Of a stretch of DNA of 64,000 nt, positions 11,395 through 22,645 are shown one piece after another; position 1 is the stretch's first letter; each line of letters begins with the position of its first letter. The position numbers were made by a program, and so were the translations under genes. The notes under the pieces are model-generated. The model searched no databases. It was not told the origin of the DNA and saw only the letters and a list, made by a program, of their open reading frames with translations. Source of the DNA: Trochalopteron elliotii (lineage: Eukaryota; Chordata; Aves; Passeriformes; Leiothrichidae); NCBI GenBank assembly GCA_024734555.1, contig JANPWX010020521.1, positions 1,084,448 through 1,148,447 on the forward strand. The letters are read 5' to 3'.

Positions 11395-13275
11395 CATCTG
11401 CCTACCTACCTATATGTATTTGAATCCACTGAAATGTTCCACTTGAAATATCTTCAGTCCGATGAATTCTGGCAAATGCAAAGCAAGCATCTGACAGATC
11501 CCTGCTTGAAGCCCTAGAAGACTTTAGTTGGCACGAGCACTTAAATTACAAGAATGTCAACTTCTCTGACCACTTAAAGGTTTGGGGTGCTTTATTTTAG
11601 TAGAAATTATAACTAAAATTAATTTAACAATAACATGAGCTAAAATAATATATCGAAAACTTCTAGTGAATCAAACCCCCTTGTTTTCAACCAGATCTAT
11701 TTTATGATTGTTGTAACTGAATTCCTACAGCCCTCATCTACATTCATTAATTTGACATATTTTGTGTCTGCATAGTTCAGTAGCTGAACGTCTGCAAGTT
11801 GGTCTATAGATCACTTCTCAACTCCCTGCTAGCCAGTAGATACTAGTATTTTTATTTTTCTAAAGATCTGGTATTTGCTGGTTTTTTCTCTCTTGGACAG
11901 CTAAATATAAAATCCACACTCCCTGTTTTAACCTAGCATATAGATCTGGTCTATAAAATTAATTTTTTCCCTTCTAACTGCTTTGCCATACACAATTCAA
12001 ATCTCCCCAGTGACATTTTTCCTTTACATCTTCCTACATTTAAATTTCTCATCATAATCTTCAAGGCTACCTTACCTTAGCCTCACACATCTACTTCAGC
12101 CTTCATACCTGTCAGTTCCATCTTATATTTTGAGGGACAGTGGAGGACACAGCTTCAGCATTTATGATCTCTCTTTCCTGTATGTTTTTATTTGATTCTA
12201 CATCTCAAGCCACTCACACTTACTTCAGATGATTACAGAACAAAAATCTTTATTTTCAGGCCTCATCTAGATAGTCCCTTACTTTGTTAAGAAATTATAT
12301 GCTTAGTGTTTCTAGTGTTTACTTTCAGATAAGGCTCCATCAACCAACTAAACTAAGTAAAATAAACAAACCCATGTCTCATATAAAAATATCTTGTTTG
12401 TTCTGCTTTCCCAATTCAGAATACTGGCACTAGATAATTCATCATTATGAAAAAACAACTGCCACCCATATAGGTGCTACAGAAACACTTTTCTGTCCTT
12501 TTCTATAATGCATATCAGAAAATCACTATTTATATAAAAATTAGATTCAAATAATAATATGCACTTATAATCTCTTAAAAAATTCAGAGAATGGAATGAT
12601 TCAATGTCTTTTTCTCCAGTCATGTTCCTAAAATTATAGTTTCAAGCAGGTAAATGAATACAAAACTCAGTGAAGGAAATTACAGATGGCTATTTGGCTT
12701 AAAGGCATGAACCTCACTTGAGTACCTCAGTGGAGTGAACTTATTTCATTACGAACTCTTCACAGAACAGACAGTGCCCCTCCTGAAAAACAAAGTTTAC
12801 TTTGGTTGCTTCCTACCAGGAAGAAAGGTGGAGTTTACTAATTCACTGCAACACAGCTACAATCATAAACTGCCTCCCAGGTGAGAAGTGATAATGTGGA
12901 TTTCTAGCCCAAAATGCAGCAATCACGCTGAAACAGTTTTTCACATAAAGAACAGTAAGCACAAGAGAGCACATGTGTATACGTACTGCCCTCCCATTTT
13001 CGCAGTACTAAAACAAAAATAGTTCACAAAAACAGTTGTGCTGATAACCATACAGTAATTTAAAAAACATCACAACACAAAGAGGAATGGGGTGTTTTAA
13101 CAGTGGCAGCATCTTGTACCACCTTAGGTCAATGCCCAGGCCTGACAGTGGTAGAGAAACAATTCCAAGTATTGTGGTAGACAACAGCTGGCAATTAAAA
13201 TTAATCCCCAATTTTATAACTGAAAGGTAACTAATTATATAAGCACCTTGATTATATAACTTGATCAGTGTGGAG
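10959..13275. other. Intron 3 DNA with one microsatellite
   Basis: AT-rich sequence. Apart from the tetranucleotide array at 11349-11412 and a nearby stretch rich in TACATACA-like steps (11205-11340), nothing is recognised. Confidence 0.45.
11349..11412 (+). repeat. (TCTA)n microsatellite
   Basis: About eleven perfect TCTA units, then imperfect CATC/TACC units. Confidence 0.95.
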
Positions 13276-13471
13276 TGTTGGAGAGCAGGCCCAGACCGTT
13301 GGGGATGTGATCAGCCATTGGATAGTTGGCCAGGTGGCAACTGGTTCAGCCAATAGGGACTGACCACACAGACCTTCAGATCTATATAAGGAGAAGAGGA
13401 CTCAATAAAATTTGGCTGTTGTGTATGAACCCAGTGAGCTTAGTTGCTTGTCTGTCTTCCAAGCTGCAACA
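13276..13471 (+). mobile_element. Short solo LTR (probable)
   Basis: Promoter-to-poly(A) layout in about 200 bases: two CCAATAGG/CCATTGG-like boxes, TATATAAGG (about 13383-13391), CTCAATAAAATTTG (about 13401), and a TCTGTCTTCC end. Termini TGTTGG and GCAACA are imperfect inverted repeats. No target duplication was recognised, so the edges are approximate. Confidence 0.55.
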
Positions 13472-13949
13472 CCAAGGAACAGGAGCATCTTGATGAATTT
13501 CACTGTGTCTCTGACAGGTTTCTATGGGAACTGTGCCTTGCCTCTCTGGGTTGGCAGGACAACAGTTGGTTACTCCATTATAACTAAACCGGCACTGAAT
13601 TGCAAAAGCACTTCAGAGCGCCCATTTTCAATTGTGCACTGCAGTTAAGATTTTCACTTTATTACCAAAATCCTGTATTGCATGAACCCAGAACACAAAG
13701 GTGTCACGCATGTATAAGAAAAGGGGCAATAAGTCATCTCCTCACCTTTTTGAAAAAATGAGGATTCAGAGAAGCCCAGCATTGCCAACTTAAACTCAAG
13801 TCAGCAGCTCACACTCAGAGAGCAGGCCGAAAATCTGGTAAAAAAGAAAACCCTGTGATAAGACTATGTGGTAATCTTTCTGGCACCAGAATCCAGGAGG
13901 GTAATCTTGCTCCACCAGACTAACCCCTGGCCCTCAGACTCAGCTTGCC

Positions 13950-13951
<2 letters not shown>

Positions 13952-13988
<37 letters not shown>

Positions 13989-14013
13989 AATAATAATAAT
14001 AATAATAATAATG
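13952..14013 (+). repeat. Compound (GAT)n(AAT)n microsatellite
   Basis: About twelve GAT units switch directly into about eight AAT units. Confidence 0.95.
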
Positions 14014-17000
14014 TTAACACTATATTCTTATAGCTGCATGCAATGATGCTGGCCCATTGTACCAGCTGAATTGCTCTTCATTTCAAACAACTGGGGGGGA
14101 AAAAATTGGAAAAGTAAAAAGATCTGAACACCTGCACTGGAACCAGAGTTTCCTTGATTACAGCAAAGAAAATGGGATGCATAAGGGCATTTTCTGAGCA
14201 ATGAGGGGGAAAAAATACTAAGTCCTTCCAACTGAGTTAAATTAGAAGTTTTGAAACCTTCAAAACATCTACTTGAACACACTTGTTAAGACCCTCCTTC
14301 CTATAGTGCCTGGTTGCCATATGCCAGTTCACATCATCCAACTACAATTGTTGAACTAGGTCAAACCCCATTACTCTGCCTTTCAACTTCGTCATATGCT
14401 TGTAAGAGATACTGTTCAACTGTCATGTAAAAGATCCAGTTAAAAGCCTCAGTCAAAAATATGTATTAATAGTCTGTCTGAATAAATGTGACCTGTGCTG
14501 ACACCCATCACGCTGTGCTACGATTGTCTGCAGATGGAAATAGTAACAGAATTAAAAAATATATATATATGATTTGCCATTTGCTCACCTCTATGTCTGT
14601 TATAATGCTGGAAATTCAAAAGACTGCAAAACTATGTTTCATATAAAATAGATGAGTTGTGGCAGGCCTAATCCAGAATGCCCATTTTAAGAGAAAAACT
14701 AATAACTGACTATGATTCTAGTGGGCTATAGAAGCCAGGTTTGTGTAAACAAATTGCATAATCCCATTACAGCTGATGCCTGCTTGAGACAAACAAGATC
14801 CATTACAATGCTGGCTTGAGATCAAAGAGCTAACAGCTTCCCACACCCCTAAACATAAAAAACATCTGTCAGACAAAACTGCCTTTTTTAGACAAACCAA
14901 ACCTCCTGAATCTGTGTTTCAATAATCAGTTCTCACTTTAATGGAATTCTTGGGTTTTATTATTAGCCTGGCAGAAAGGAAATGACACTTGGTTTGGAAG
15001 CACATGCACAGAAGGCAAGGTTATCCTGGGCACAAAGCTTTTGTAGTAGGCTCAACTGTCCACATCACTAGAATCTTCAGTTTTAGGGCCTTCTCTTTTA
15101 GTTGCAACTGGAGGCATGATTAAGCTACATTTTTACAGCAATCATTTTTATTGGCATGATAAAGAAATTGCAGTAGAAGTTGTGTACAGAATATGGGAAA
15201 AACATGGCTGCAAGGGGAGAAGAGAAGGAGATCCAGCTCCTGTGGTTTATTGTATGTCCTGGTTCTCAAATATGGAACAGAATCCCCAGCCAGTAATCTG
15301 TGAAAAATCAATCTCTACACAAGCAACCAAATTCCAATACATCCCACAAAGTGCCTATGTACTGTATAAATTCCTCAAAATACACAAAATCTAAGTATTT
15401 CCTACCTCCACTAGCCTCATGCAGAGCAGCTAGAAAGGCATTACCTTCTCCTATTCAAAAAGAAGTGCCTTAAGAGCATGGGATACCTGATGCTTTGGGG
15501 CCCATTTCCCTGACTGTAAGGGAAGCAGTGGGGAAGCTGGAGGAACAGAGCTTCCCACACTAAGGCAAAAATAAAATTATTTTAAAACAGAGTAGGTTTG
15601 GAGAGAGGGGTTAGAATAAAAAGGGACAGACTTTGCCAGAAAAGGACATATCAATATTAACGAGTTTTAAAACCATAAAAGCGTCAGAAATTAAATGACA
15701 AATTTTGTAGTAGATTCTCATTAACAGCAACAGCAAACAAAAGTAGCCTACAAACCAATCACGGAATTCTCTTTCTCACAGTACAGTTCTATTTTCAGAC
15801 TTCCTTGCCACCTTCCCTTAAAAGATCATTTCCCAAAAGAATTTCCACAGGATACCCATTTAATTTACAGCTAATGCCTGTAAATTAGCAACAGAGAAAA
15901 TGGTTCACATTTAGGACAGATACAAGACTATCCCTAGGCTGCCACAAATCTCTAGGAAGCTCTTTTTTCCTCATCCCCTGCAAAAATAGCTTTGCTTTCT
16001 CTGGCAACCAGACAACCCTTCCTCTTTTTAATGAGTCAATTTTAAAGTCTGCATTTGCTTGCTTAGCTAAAATGAGCCCAAAATGTAGTCTAAAAAAAAT
16101 CACAGTACACATGCAAGGTGAACATCTTTTTGGGAGGGTGAATGATACCATGTTTTTAAGCAGTATAATTTTTAATCTCTACAGACACTAACATTACACT
16201 GACTTGTGCCACATAAAAACTTATATGCATAAAATGAACAAGCAGACATCTTTTATTATCAGGTGATCTGAATTTCAGTCTTTGTAATGAAAGACTGTTG
16301 GTTATGTGGGCACATGCCCTGAAAATCATACAGCAAAGGACAGTAGAAATATCAGCTGGCTGTCCAACAGTCAAGGTAGGAGGTAAGGTAAGAACTAACA
16401 GAACAACTGATGTATTGTCAAATTGCTTGAAGTGCTGGATAAAGGACCAGACAAAGAGATTAAATTCAGTGCTTTGAATTCTATGACAGAATATCACATG
16501 TGAACATATGCCATATACCAAGCACCTCTGAGATATTCTCCTGCTACAGTACTATGTACATTTTATAACATTAAGGAATTACAAGAAATTATTATATGCT
16601 CAATAACATGACAGCAGTATGGAATTTACATGTAAATCACTTAATTTACATTTACATGTATCTCAGAGCACATGAATGCTTACTGTGACTCAGGATGAAG
16701 CAGGGCAATAATACTTATTATCCAGAGCAAGCTGCACTACAGCCTGCTACAGACATAAATGTAAACACAATGATAACACTAAGTGTGCTCTTTTATACAC
16801 AAAAAGGTATACACAAAAAGACCATAGCAAATTAGGTTTGCCTGATTAAGGAGCAGATCAAGGTAGGAAAGGAAAAGTCACGTGTTCCTGAAAAGTGCAA
16901 TAGTGACTTTCAGAATACTATTGCTTAGTATAAACTATGCCAACTAAAAAGACTAGCCTTCTCAAAATAGTGGTTCTGTCTGTCACCACTTGCAGCTCAG

Positions 17001-18613
17001 TGCTCTTCAGGAAGAAAAATTAGCAAGGCAAACATTGACTGAGTCTGACTAATAAAGAGGTATTGCAGTAAGAATATCTGTTGTCAGATAACATGATGCT
17101 TCCTAAAACAAAGACATTGAATTCTCATCTGCTAGTGATCATGCTGAGAAACTAATGCTAACACAACTGTGTTGATTTGTTACACATATTTTCAGTTTAA
17201 CTTTGTACTTTACAAACTTTTGGGCTGTGTACCCAATAGAGATGGTGTCTGCATTTGATACAGAGTCTATAGCCAGAACTAAATCCAGTTTAGTTGCTTT
17301 AATTCTGCTGCACATAAAGGACACTTTGTCACACAGATGCAAATAAACAGTCCATTCTCAAGCCAAATAATATCTTTAGTACCTCCAGATGAGGTACAGA
17401 CACATGCAAATCAGACAGGGTGAGATAAGAAAGAGCATATACCAGAGCAGTAACCAGAACAGTTACAAGAAGAAGCATTAAGAACATTTTTGTACTAGTT
17501 CACTGTTTGTTCTTGATGGAGACATTCCAGAAAACAGTTCCTCTTGAGATGAGAAGTTCAGATTTGGCAGGTGGAAGAGTCTGCACCAACACCCTCCCAC
17601 CTAGCCACAACCATCTTGCATTGACAGCCCTGCACAAGATAAAAAGCAGGATTATGCACACACTGTGGTTGGCCAGAAGAGTGAGATGCTGCAGGAAGTA
17701 ATTCTGGCAACTCTGTAAATAGGTCTTTCTCTCTGACCAAGAATAACCACATTTGTGGCATGGCTGCTTTGAGGAGGAAATAGCAACACAGCCTCCTAAA
17801 TGGTGGTCATAATTAAGTTCTACCATACTCTGTTCTCAAAAACACAGCTGTACCCTTCCCCTCTGCAAGTCAACCATATTCTAATCAAATCTTTTCCAAG
17901 TGAAAAACCTCTGGCAAGGAAGGTGCAGCCAAAAAAGTTCTACTATAGCTGGAGTGTCTTTGGATGGAAAAATCAGAGATCAAAGTGTTCTGGATCTCAC
18001 CAGACCAGGAAATGGATAGTTAAAAAACCACCACATATCAGGATACCTGGGGGCACATTTTAAAGATGTAAGATCTTGGTGCAGAGACTTTTCTCAGCAG
18101 ACCAGATGTATTTCCAACTACAATAACAGAGATCTGATCAATGTGGCAAATGAAACACAACCAATAGGTTTTTATGTAAATGTAGTTACTTCTGACAACA
18201 AATACATTCATCTTCACACCTAATTTAGGCAAGAGAAACAAACACTATGCACACATACATGCATTACCACTTATATACACATGTTCTACTAAAAAAGATC
18301 AAATGTCTTCTAATCACATGCAAGGAGAATACAAAAAGGAAATTAAAGCAAATCTTATGGCTTCTGCTTATTAAACTTCAGTGGAATTTTAATGTGAAAT
18401 ATGCCTATCATATTGAGATATTTCCCATCTGATGTTTTCAGAGAACAGCAATACTTCATCTTCTGCAACAGAATTACATCCCTCCTTGTGGCACTGTAGG
18501 GTGCACACTGAGATCCCACAGCTGCTCCCAAACATCCACATGCATCAACAAATCCTTCAAAATGCTTGCATTCTTTTCTGTCCGTGAAGAAGATTTAAAT
18601 AATTTACAACATC

Positions 18614-18616
<3 letters not shown>

Positions 18617-18649
<33 letters not shown>
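18617..18649 (+). repeat. (AC)n microsatellite
   Basis: About sixteen uninterrupted AC dinucleotides. Confidence 0.95.
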
Positions 18650-18651
<2 letters not shown>

Positions 18652-19881
18652 AGAACTCCTATCGGCACAAATAGGTACATCATCAGTAAGTGGTGGCAAG
18701 TCATGTGAAAAGTTAATATTTTAGTCATAAATGTATGTATCAAGGGAAAGAGCTATAAATAGGAATGTGTTCTTAGTATTTAAGAATAAAAATGCAAATC
18801 TGAAAAACACTGCAAGAAATTAACACCCTATAATGATTACAGAATAAATCATTCAGGTGAAACAAAAGCTGAATCTGAACATGGCTTAATAAACCAAATT
18901 ATAGCAAAATGATGCAAAATGAACAATGATAGACACATATGCACCGAGTATAAATGGCTAAAATTCAAACAGCTCTGTTTTAAAATTGCATCACTCCTGT
19001 GATGAAGAATAATGCTTCAGAGCAGGCATTATGTTTTGATAAAATGAAGTAGAGCTGCATGTTCCCAAAATTACAAAAAACCATTTTTAAAAATAATCCC
19101 CTTACCAAAGCTAGGCAAAGTGGACTGATGTTCATTTAACTTTTGCAGATGGAAAACCTAAATGTTAAGGACAGCATGGAGACTCTTTGTATTGACTGAG
19201 GGGTATAATCTATGCTGTAGGAGTACATAATCACCACAAGGATGTCTTTAGCCTGACTGCACAGTTTAAAATCAAAAGGAGGCCAAAAAAAGGTTGCCAG
19301 AAATTAAACCAGGACACTAATAACAAGAATTGACACTTGATTAATTAACTGAATTTAACTTAAAAGAATGGAAAAACTGAGACCTGTCATTTCTGAGAAT
19401 GAATGCTAGGGAGCAGCTGGCTTATCATTGTGGCAAATGCAGCTCAGTAAAAGATCTGAGAAAGAGAAGGAAGAACCTATATTAAATCTCAGCTCTGTGA
19501 AGGCTGTGTTTATCTCTTTGAAGAGCCTAAATTTAGACCGGAAAGCAGAAAGTATGCCCCATAGTATTAAAAACTGTGGAAAGATGAATAAATACTGAAA
19601 TCCAAAGTAAATAGTTCTCTCAATTTTCTCATGCTCCTTTCCCTCTCCATTTTAATAAAGCCAAAGCAAAAATTTACATATGACCCATGACACTGGTGCT
19701 CAGCAGGAGTCAAATGAAGATGTTATTGTATTCATCTACATATAAATGAGAAACTTATGAGTCTATCGTGGTTTTGAAAAGCATAGAAGAAATACTCTAA
19801 AGCAGAAGTATAACAGAATAAAACAAAGATCATGAAAGGCATCTTTCTTGACAGCAAGCATAGGAGGAATTTGGAGATCAC

Positions 19882-20115
19882 CAAATCATAAAATATCCTG
19901 AGTTGGCAGAGACCCAGTCAGGATCATAGAATCCAATTACTGGCCCTGCACAAAACACCCCAAGAGTCACACCAAGTGCCCAGGAGCATTGTCCAAACAC
20001 TTCTTGAACTCTGTCAGGCTGGTGCTGTGACCACTGCTCAGGGGAGCTTTTCCAGTGCTCAACCACCCTGGGGGTGAAAAACCTTTTCCTGATGTCCTCT
20101 CCTGACTCAGCCATG
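19882..20115 (-). mobile_element. CR1 LINE fragment, 3' region
   Basis: Antisense CR1: reading the plus strand gives the characteristic reversed tail pattern, ATCATAGAATCC then CCAAACACTTCTTGAACTC, GGGGAGCTTTTCCAGTGC, CAACCACCCTGGG and AAAAACCTTTTCCTGATGTCC. It is truncated at about 230 bases, and the tail is diverged. Confidence 0.85.
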
Positions 20116-21677
20116 AAACCTGGGAGTCTCTATATTTTAATAAGCCTCCTTCATTTTTATTTTTCAGATTTCTATGTGTCATAGCAATGCAGTAGCCATT
20201 CCACTGCATTCTGAGTAACACTGCACACTGTGGCTTCGTATTGTATCTCTGTGAATGTGTAACAGGACAAAACTTCTGAACCATCATTGTATAACCATTA
20301 GTAGTTACACTTAAATTATGGTTCTTGCCTTGATGATGAGAGCACCACTCAAGGCAGGATCAGATGTTTTACTGGAGAAACATGATGTATATTGTTTGTC
20401 TACTATCTCCTCTTAAAGGAGGTATTATATTGGATGGATTTTTAATTATTTTTTACAAACCTACATATTCTCTGTTCTCACTTAAGCTCTTGTTTCCCCA
20501 CAAGTAATGGAACATACAAACAAGGCTGCTAAATGGCCTATAATGTCTCTATTCCCCCATGTTATTCTCTTTATAATAAATGTGTGCCTGCTTGTTTTCT
20601 GCTTGTTACAGTTCCCATATGATTCTGGGTGATCTCTTATTATCCTCCCTAGGAAAAATGGGGACACAATTCCTTTAAGAAACTATCAACTTTCTTAAAT
20701 TCTTTTCTCTCTTAGGGAAGTTTTAATATCTACATGTTTTTACTCTGCATATGGAAACAGGTCCTATATCAGCTCATGTTTAGGAACTTTGATAAAATAA
20801 GAAAGCTTTTGCAAGCATTGTCAAGATACTTTCCATCATTTTCTTTTTAAATAATGTGGCTTGAAGACATTGATTTTCCTCTGATGTCAGCAATCCCTTC
20901 CATTTTGAGTACGATGTTGAACCAGAAAAGCTCCTGAGGTTTCCCTTACAGCTTGAATTATCTTATGATATCATGAACTAGGAGTTTATTTCATCAAGGT
21001 CAAGCATGCCAATGGAGCGTAATTTTTTTAATTAGAAATTTTTCACTTTCATTTTAGCATCCTTTACTTCTCCACCTAAGCTTCTGTGCAACATAAACCA
21101 GAAGCATGCTACAAAATAGGTGGTCTTTTCTAAGATGAGATGCCTGGGTTAAAATTAAAACATAAACATGATCCCAATACAGATGGGGAAGAAGCAAAAA
21201 ATAATGTGTCACGCCTTCAAAAGTGTCACCCAAATCACAGTTCCACACTAGTCACTGTGAAGAAAATTTGTCTTTCTCCAGCCAAAACCACCACACACCG
21301 TTATGTGGGCTTTTTTAAAAGGAGAATAGTATTTGCCTGTAGAAATAAAAAAGCACACCAAGGCCATCAAGAAAGTACCAAATAATTTAGTGCAGAATAA
21401 TGAAACTACATGTGAGGAATTCTGCTGCACAACACTTTCAAGAAATCTGACACACTTAAAATTAATTGGAAGGATGTTTTTATAAACAAATCTTCTTCTG
21501 TGAAATTGTATTGGTTAGGAACTTCAGTTTGACCACTTACAGATTCCTATCTTTTTTGACAAAACTTGGTTATCAAGCTTTGGAAATATTATACACTACA
21601 TTATTGCTAAAATCACATTGGTTTTCTGATAAAGTAAAAATTGTTTCCCTAAGGGCTCTAATACTGGAATAAATATG
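20116..21677. other. Intron 3 DNA near exon 3, nothing recognised
   Basis: AT-rich; small open frames have no recognisable domain. An A/C-rich run of ACCAAA-like steps follows at 21678-21750, between this stretch and the exon 3 donor. Confidence 0.45.
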
Positions 21678-21750
21678 CTTCTTCAAAACCAAAACCAAGA
21701 CAAAGACCAAAACCAAACTAAATCAAACCAAACCAAACAACAAAAAAAAG
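21678..21750 (+). repeat. A/C-rich low-complexity tract (ACCAAA-type)
   Basis: Imperfect ACCAAA/ACCAAG repeats ending in an A-run, about 50 bases downstream of the MCC exon 3 donor on the transcribed strand, where it would be U/G-rich. Confidence 0.8.
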
Positions 21751-21797
21751 CCCTCCTACAAAATTTAAAAGTAGACTTAAATGTAAAATGCACTTAC

Positions 21798-22009
21798 AGT
21801 GTTGGCAAGTCCTAAGCAGCTTCCTCCAACAGAGCTGCTAAAATTTGAGGCCTGAGCTAGAAGTCTTGGCAGTGCAGCCTGTTGAGTCACGTTGCTTCCA
21901 CCATACTCCAACACCTTTTGTAGTCTAAAATTACTGTGGAGGTCTGGACTCTGAAGGTCTCTTGCTCCTGAATCATACTCCCAGCTTTCTCTGGCTCCTG
22001 ATAAGGCAC
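21798..22009 (-). CDS. MCC: MCC coding exon 3
   Basis: Third coding exon, 212 bases: it completes Gly, then 70 codons beginning ALSGARESWEYDSGARDLQS and ending SCLGLANT. ESWEYDSGARDLQSPD is diagnostic for MCC; the rest lies just before the long coiled-coil part of the protein, whose exons are beyond the left edge. The acceptor is CTGCATTTTAG|GTGCC with a T-rich tract; the donor is the strong ACT|GTAAGT at 21797-21792. Phase matches exon 2 exactly. Several residues differ from the mammalian protein I recall (e.g. Cys-Leu-Gly where it has Tyr-Leu-Glu), suggesting relaxed constraint or lineage-specific change. A CR1 element begins only about 58 bases upstream of the acceptor on the transcribed strand. 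Confidence 0.95.
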
Positions 22010-22067
22010 CTAAAATGCAGAAAAGGAAAAACATTCTGGCATGGACTGTGTATAAACAAAACACAGA

Positions 22068-22645
22068 ATCTCTCAAGTTGGAAGGTACCCACCCATGAAG
22101 ATCACTTGAGATCACTGAGCTCTCTGGCCCTCACAGAACTGCCCAAACCTAAACCACATGAGCAAGAGCACCATCCAGGTGCTCCTTGAATTCTGCCAGG
22201 CTTGGTGCCATGACCACTTCCCTGGGGAGCCTGTTTCAGTGACCAGCCATGATTCCAGAGAGGAACCTTTCCCTAACATCCACTCTGAACTTTCTCTGAT
22301 ACAGCTTCATTCCCTTTCCTCATGTCCTGTCACTGCTCACCAGAGAGAGGAAATCAGCACTACTGCAGTCAGCCCTCAGCTTTCTCTTCTCCAAGCTGAG
22401 CAAACCCAGTGACCTCAGCTGCTTCTTGAAATATTTCACCATCTTGATCTCTCTCCTCTGAACACACTCCCACAGTTTGATGCGTTTCACATACCGACAA
22501 AATACTCCAAAATGCACACATTAGTCAGTGTGGGGCAGCAACAACACAGTGCAGATTAGGACCACCACCTCCTTTGACTAGCGGATGATACACCCCAGGA
22601 CACAGCCCTTTTGGCTGCCAGAGCACACTGCTGATACAGGAATAA
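22068..22645 (-). mobile_element. CR1 LINE fragment beside MCC exon 3
   Basis: Antisense CR1 3' region, longer than the copy at 19882: CAGAATCTCTCAAGTTGGAAGG, AGCACCATCCAGGTGCTCCTTGAATT, CCACTTCCCTGGGGAGCC, CATTCCCTTTCCTCATGTCC, TTCTCCAAGCTGAGCAAACC and CTCTCCTCTGAACACACTCC occur in the order expected of the reversed element. The right limit near 22645 is approximate. Its 3' end lies about 58 bases from the exon 3 acceptor. Confidence 0.88.

Larger units (their letters stand above)
13472..19880. other. Intron 3 DNA with simple repeats
   Basis: AT-rich single-copy-looking sequence. Open frames up to 121 codons on either strand show no domain. Contains the GAT/AAT array (13952-14013), a short (TA)n near 14560 and the (AC)n run at 18617. 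Confidence 0.45.
1..21797 (-). other. MCC intron 3 (partial)
   Basis: Everything left of exon 3 should be intron 3, since the next conserved MCC exon (start of the long coiled coil) is not seen before the window edge. It contains the class II provirus, the minisatellite, two solo LTRs, one CR1 fragment and several microsatellites. The alternative first exon of the short MCC isoform, which should lie in this intron, was not recognised. Confidence 0.7.

Noticed and set aside
14440..14540. Possible old LTR around GAATAAATGTGACC
   Set aside because: A poly(A)-like signal alone; no termini, promoter box or duplication.
1..21797. First exon of the short MCC isoform
   Set aside because: It should lie in this intron or further left, but no matching coding start with a good donor was recognised.
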